From Penumbrarchaeum sp964445525 (GTDB taxonomy: Archaea; Thermoplasmatota; Penumbrarchaeia; Penumbrarchaeales; Penumbrarchaeaceae), in the NCBI GenBank assembly GCA_964445525.1, contig CAYULA010000013.1, forward strand, positions 1 through 64,000: DNA of 64,000 bases. The letters are read 5' to 3'. Below, in pieces: positions 63,677-64,000 of the stretch. Positions within the stretch are counted from its first letter, which is position 1, and each line of letters begins with the position of its first letter. The notes under the pieces were generated by a model. It ran no database searches. It worked only from the letters and a program-made list of their open reading frames with translations, and was not told the origin of the DNA. The position numbers and the translations under genes are program-made.

Positions 63677-64000
63677 ATGTTCGACAAGGAGACTTTGGAT
63701 AAACTGGACAGGAGGAAGAAAGAGTGGGAAACAGCCTGCTACCTTCCTTTGAAGGAGAAGAGACCCGAGAGGAAGGAGAAGTTCGAGAACCTCTCATGGA
63801 CGGAGATCAAGGAGCTCTACACTCCCCTGGATATCAAGGATAATGACTACTTCGAGAAATACGGTTTCCCGGGAGAGTTCCCCTACCTCAGAGGCGTGCA
63901 TTCCACGATGTATCGCGGCAGGACCTGGACCATGAGGCAGTTTGCCGGTTTCGGAACGGCAGAAGAGACCAATCGAAGGTACAAGTATCTCCTGGAACAC
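63677..64000 (+). CDS. Methylmalonyl-CoA mutase large subunit (partial, N terminus)
   Basis: The first 108 residues are visible; the gene runs off the window end. ATG 63677 follows GGGGAAG. The motif GVHSTMYRGRTWTMRQFAGFGTAEETNRRYKYLL is diagnostic for the substrate-binding barrel of methylmalonyl-CoA mutase (and the closely related isobutyryl- and ethylmalonyl-CoA mutases, which cannot be excluded from this piece). The enzyme interconverts succinyl-CoA and methylmalonyl-CoA with adenosylcobalamin. It is 16 bp behind the adenosyltransferase, so the two form an operon. Confidence 0.9.
   Translation, partial: MFDKETLDKLDRRKKEWETACYLPLKEKRPERKEKFENLSWTEIKELYTPLDIKDNDYFEKYGFPGEFPYLRGVHSTMYRGRTWTMRQFAGFGTAEETNRRYKYLLEH

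Noticed and set aside
1..64000. CRISPR arrays, insertion sequences, rRNA genes
   Set aside because: I saw no regularly spaced direct repeats, no transposase motifs with terminal repeats and no rRNA-like sequence; the repeats noted are single palindromes or protein-coding repeats.

Overview
The window looks like a chromosome segment from an uncultured, anaerobic, protein-degrading archaeon of the Thermoplasmatota (MBG-D-like). This is an inference. The evidence is archaeal TATA boxes about 25 bp upstream of leaderless or near-leaderless starts, heavy use of AGG/AGA for arginine, Mvh/Hdr-type redox enzymes of methanogen type but no methanogenesis gene in view, and many large secreted proteins anchored by one C-terminal membrane helix, including a gingipain-like (C25) protein and an M14 carboxypeptidase. 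Most of the sequence is of medium G+C; about 37.85-39.74 kb is clearly AT-richer and looks acquired.

Layout. 0.1-32.5 kb is mainly cell surface and envelope: a small membrane protein, a small winged-helix protein behind two tandem palindromes, a membrane-anchored beta-propeller protein, a GT39 glycosyltransferase, a C25-like surface protein, an FrhB-like iron-sulfur flavoprotein, a metallo-beta-lactamase-fold hydrolase, a GAF/PAS histidine kinase, an M14 carboxypeptidase overlapping a Na+-coupled (SNF) transporter, a fibronectin-type surface protein with a cytosolic zinc ribbon, an extremely acidic/basic low-complexity zinc-ribbon protein interrupted by a frameshift at an A11 tract, a 2000-residue FG-GAP protein and a 1180-residue BNR protein. 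32.5-36.3 kb (minus strand) holds an acyl-CoA synthetase, a divergent 4-hydroxybutyryl-CoA dehydratase/HpaB-family flavoprotein and its small partner. 36.5-39.6 kb holds a radical SAM gene, a DUF1801 pseudogene and an AT-rich regulator/nucleotidyltransferase pair.

40.3-63.0 kb is the centrepiece: about 22.7 kb of tightly packed minus-strand genes (gaps of 0-47 bp, many 1-14 bp overlaps). In transcription order they are acyl-CoA dehydrogenase, acyl-CoA synthetase, EtfB, EtfA, HdrC, HdrB, HdrA, an HdrA-fragment/NuoE fusion, NuoF, a NuoG/HdrA fusion, MvhD-2, an FrhB/FdhB-like protein, a tandem HdrC, a tandem HdrA, MvhD-1, MvhG, MvhA, a hydrogenase maturation protease and a tiny zinc protein. The reading offered here is a soluble machine that passes electrons from acyl-CoA oxidation (through ETF) and NADH to heterodisulfide-reductase-type modules and out as H2. 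Its most striking feature is a tandem HdrA whose first FAD-binding segment has been cut off and fused to NuoE, while the rest is fused to the NuoG ferredoxin domain. On the plus strand after 63.1 kb come a corrinoid adenosyltransferase and the start of methylmalonyl-CoA mutase, which extend the same acyl-CoA metabolism to propionyl/methylmalonyl-CoA.
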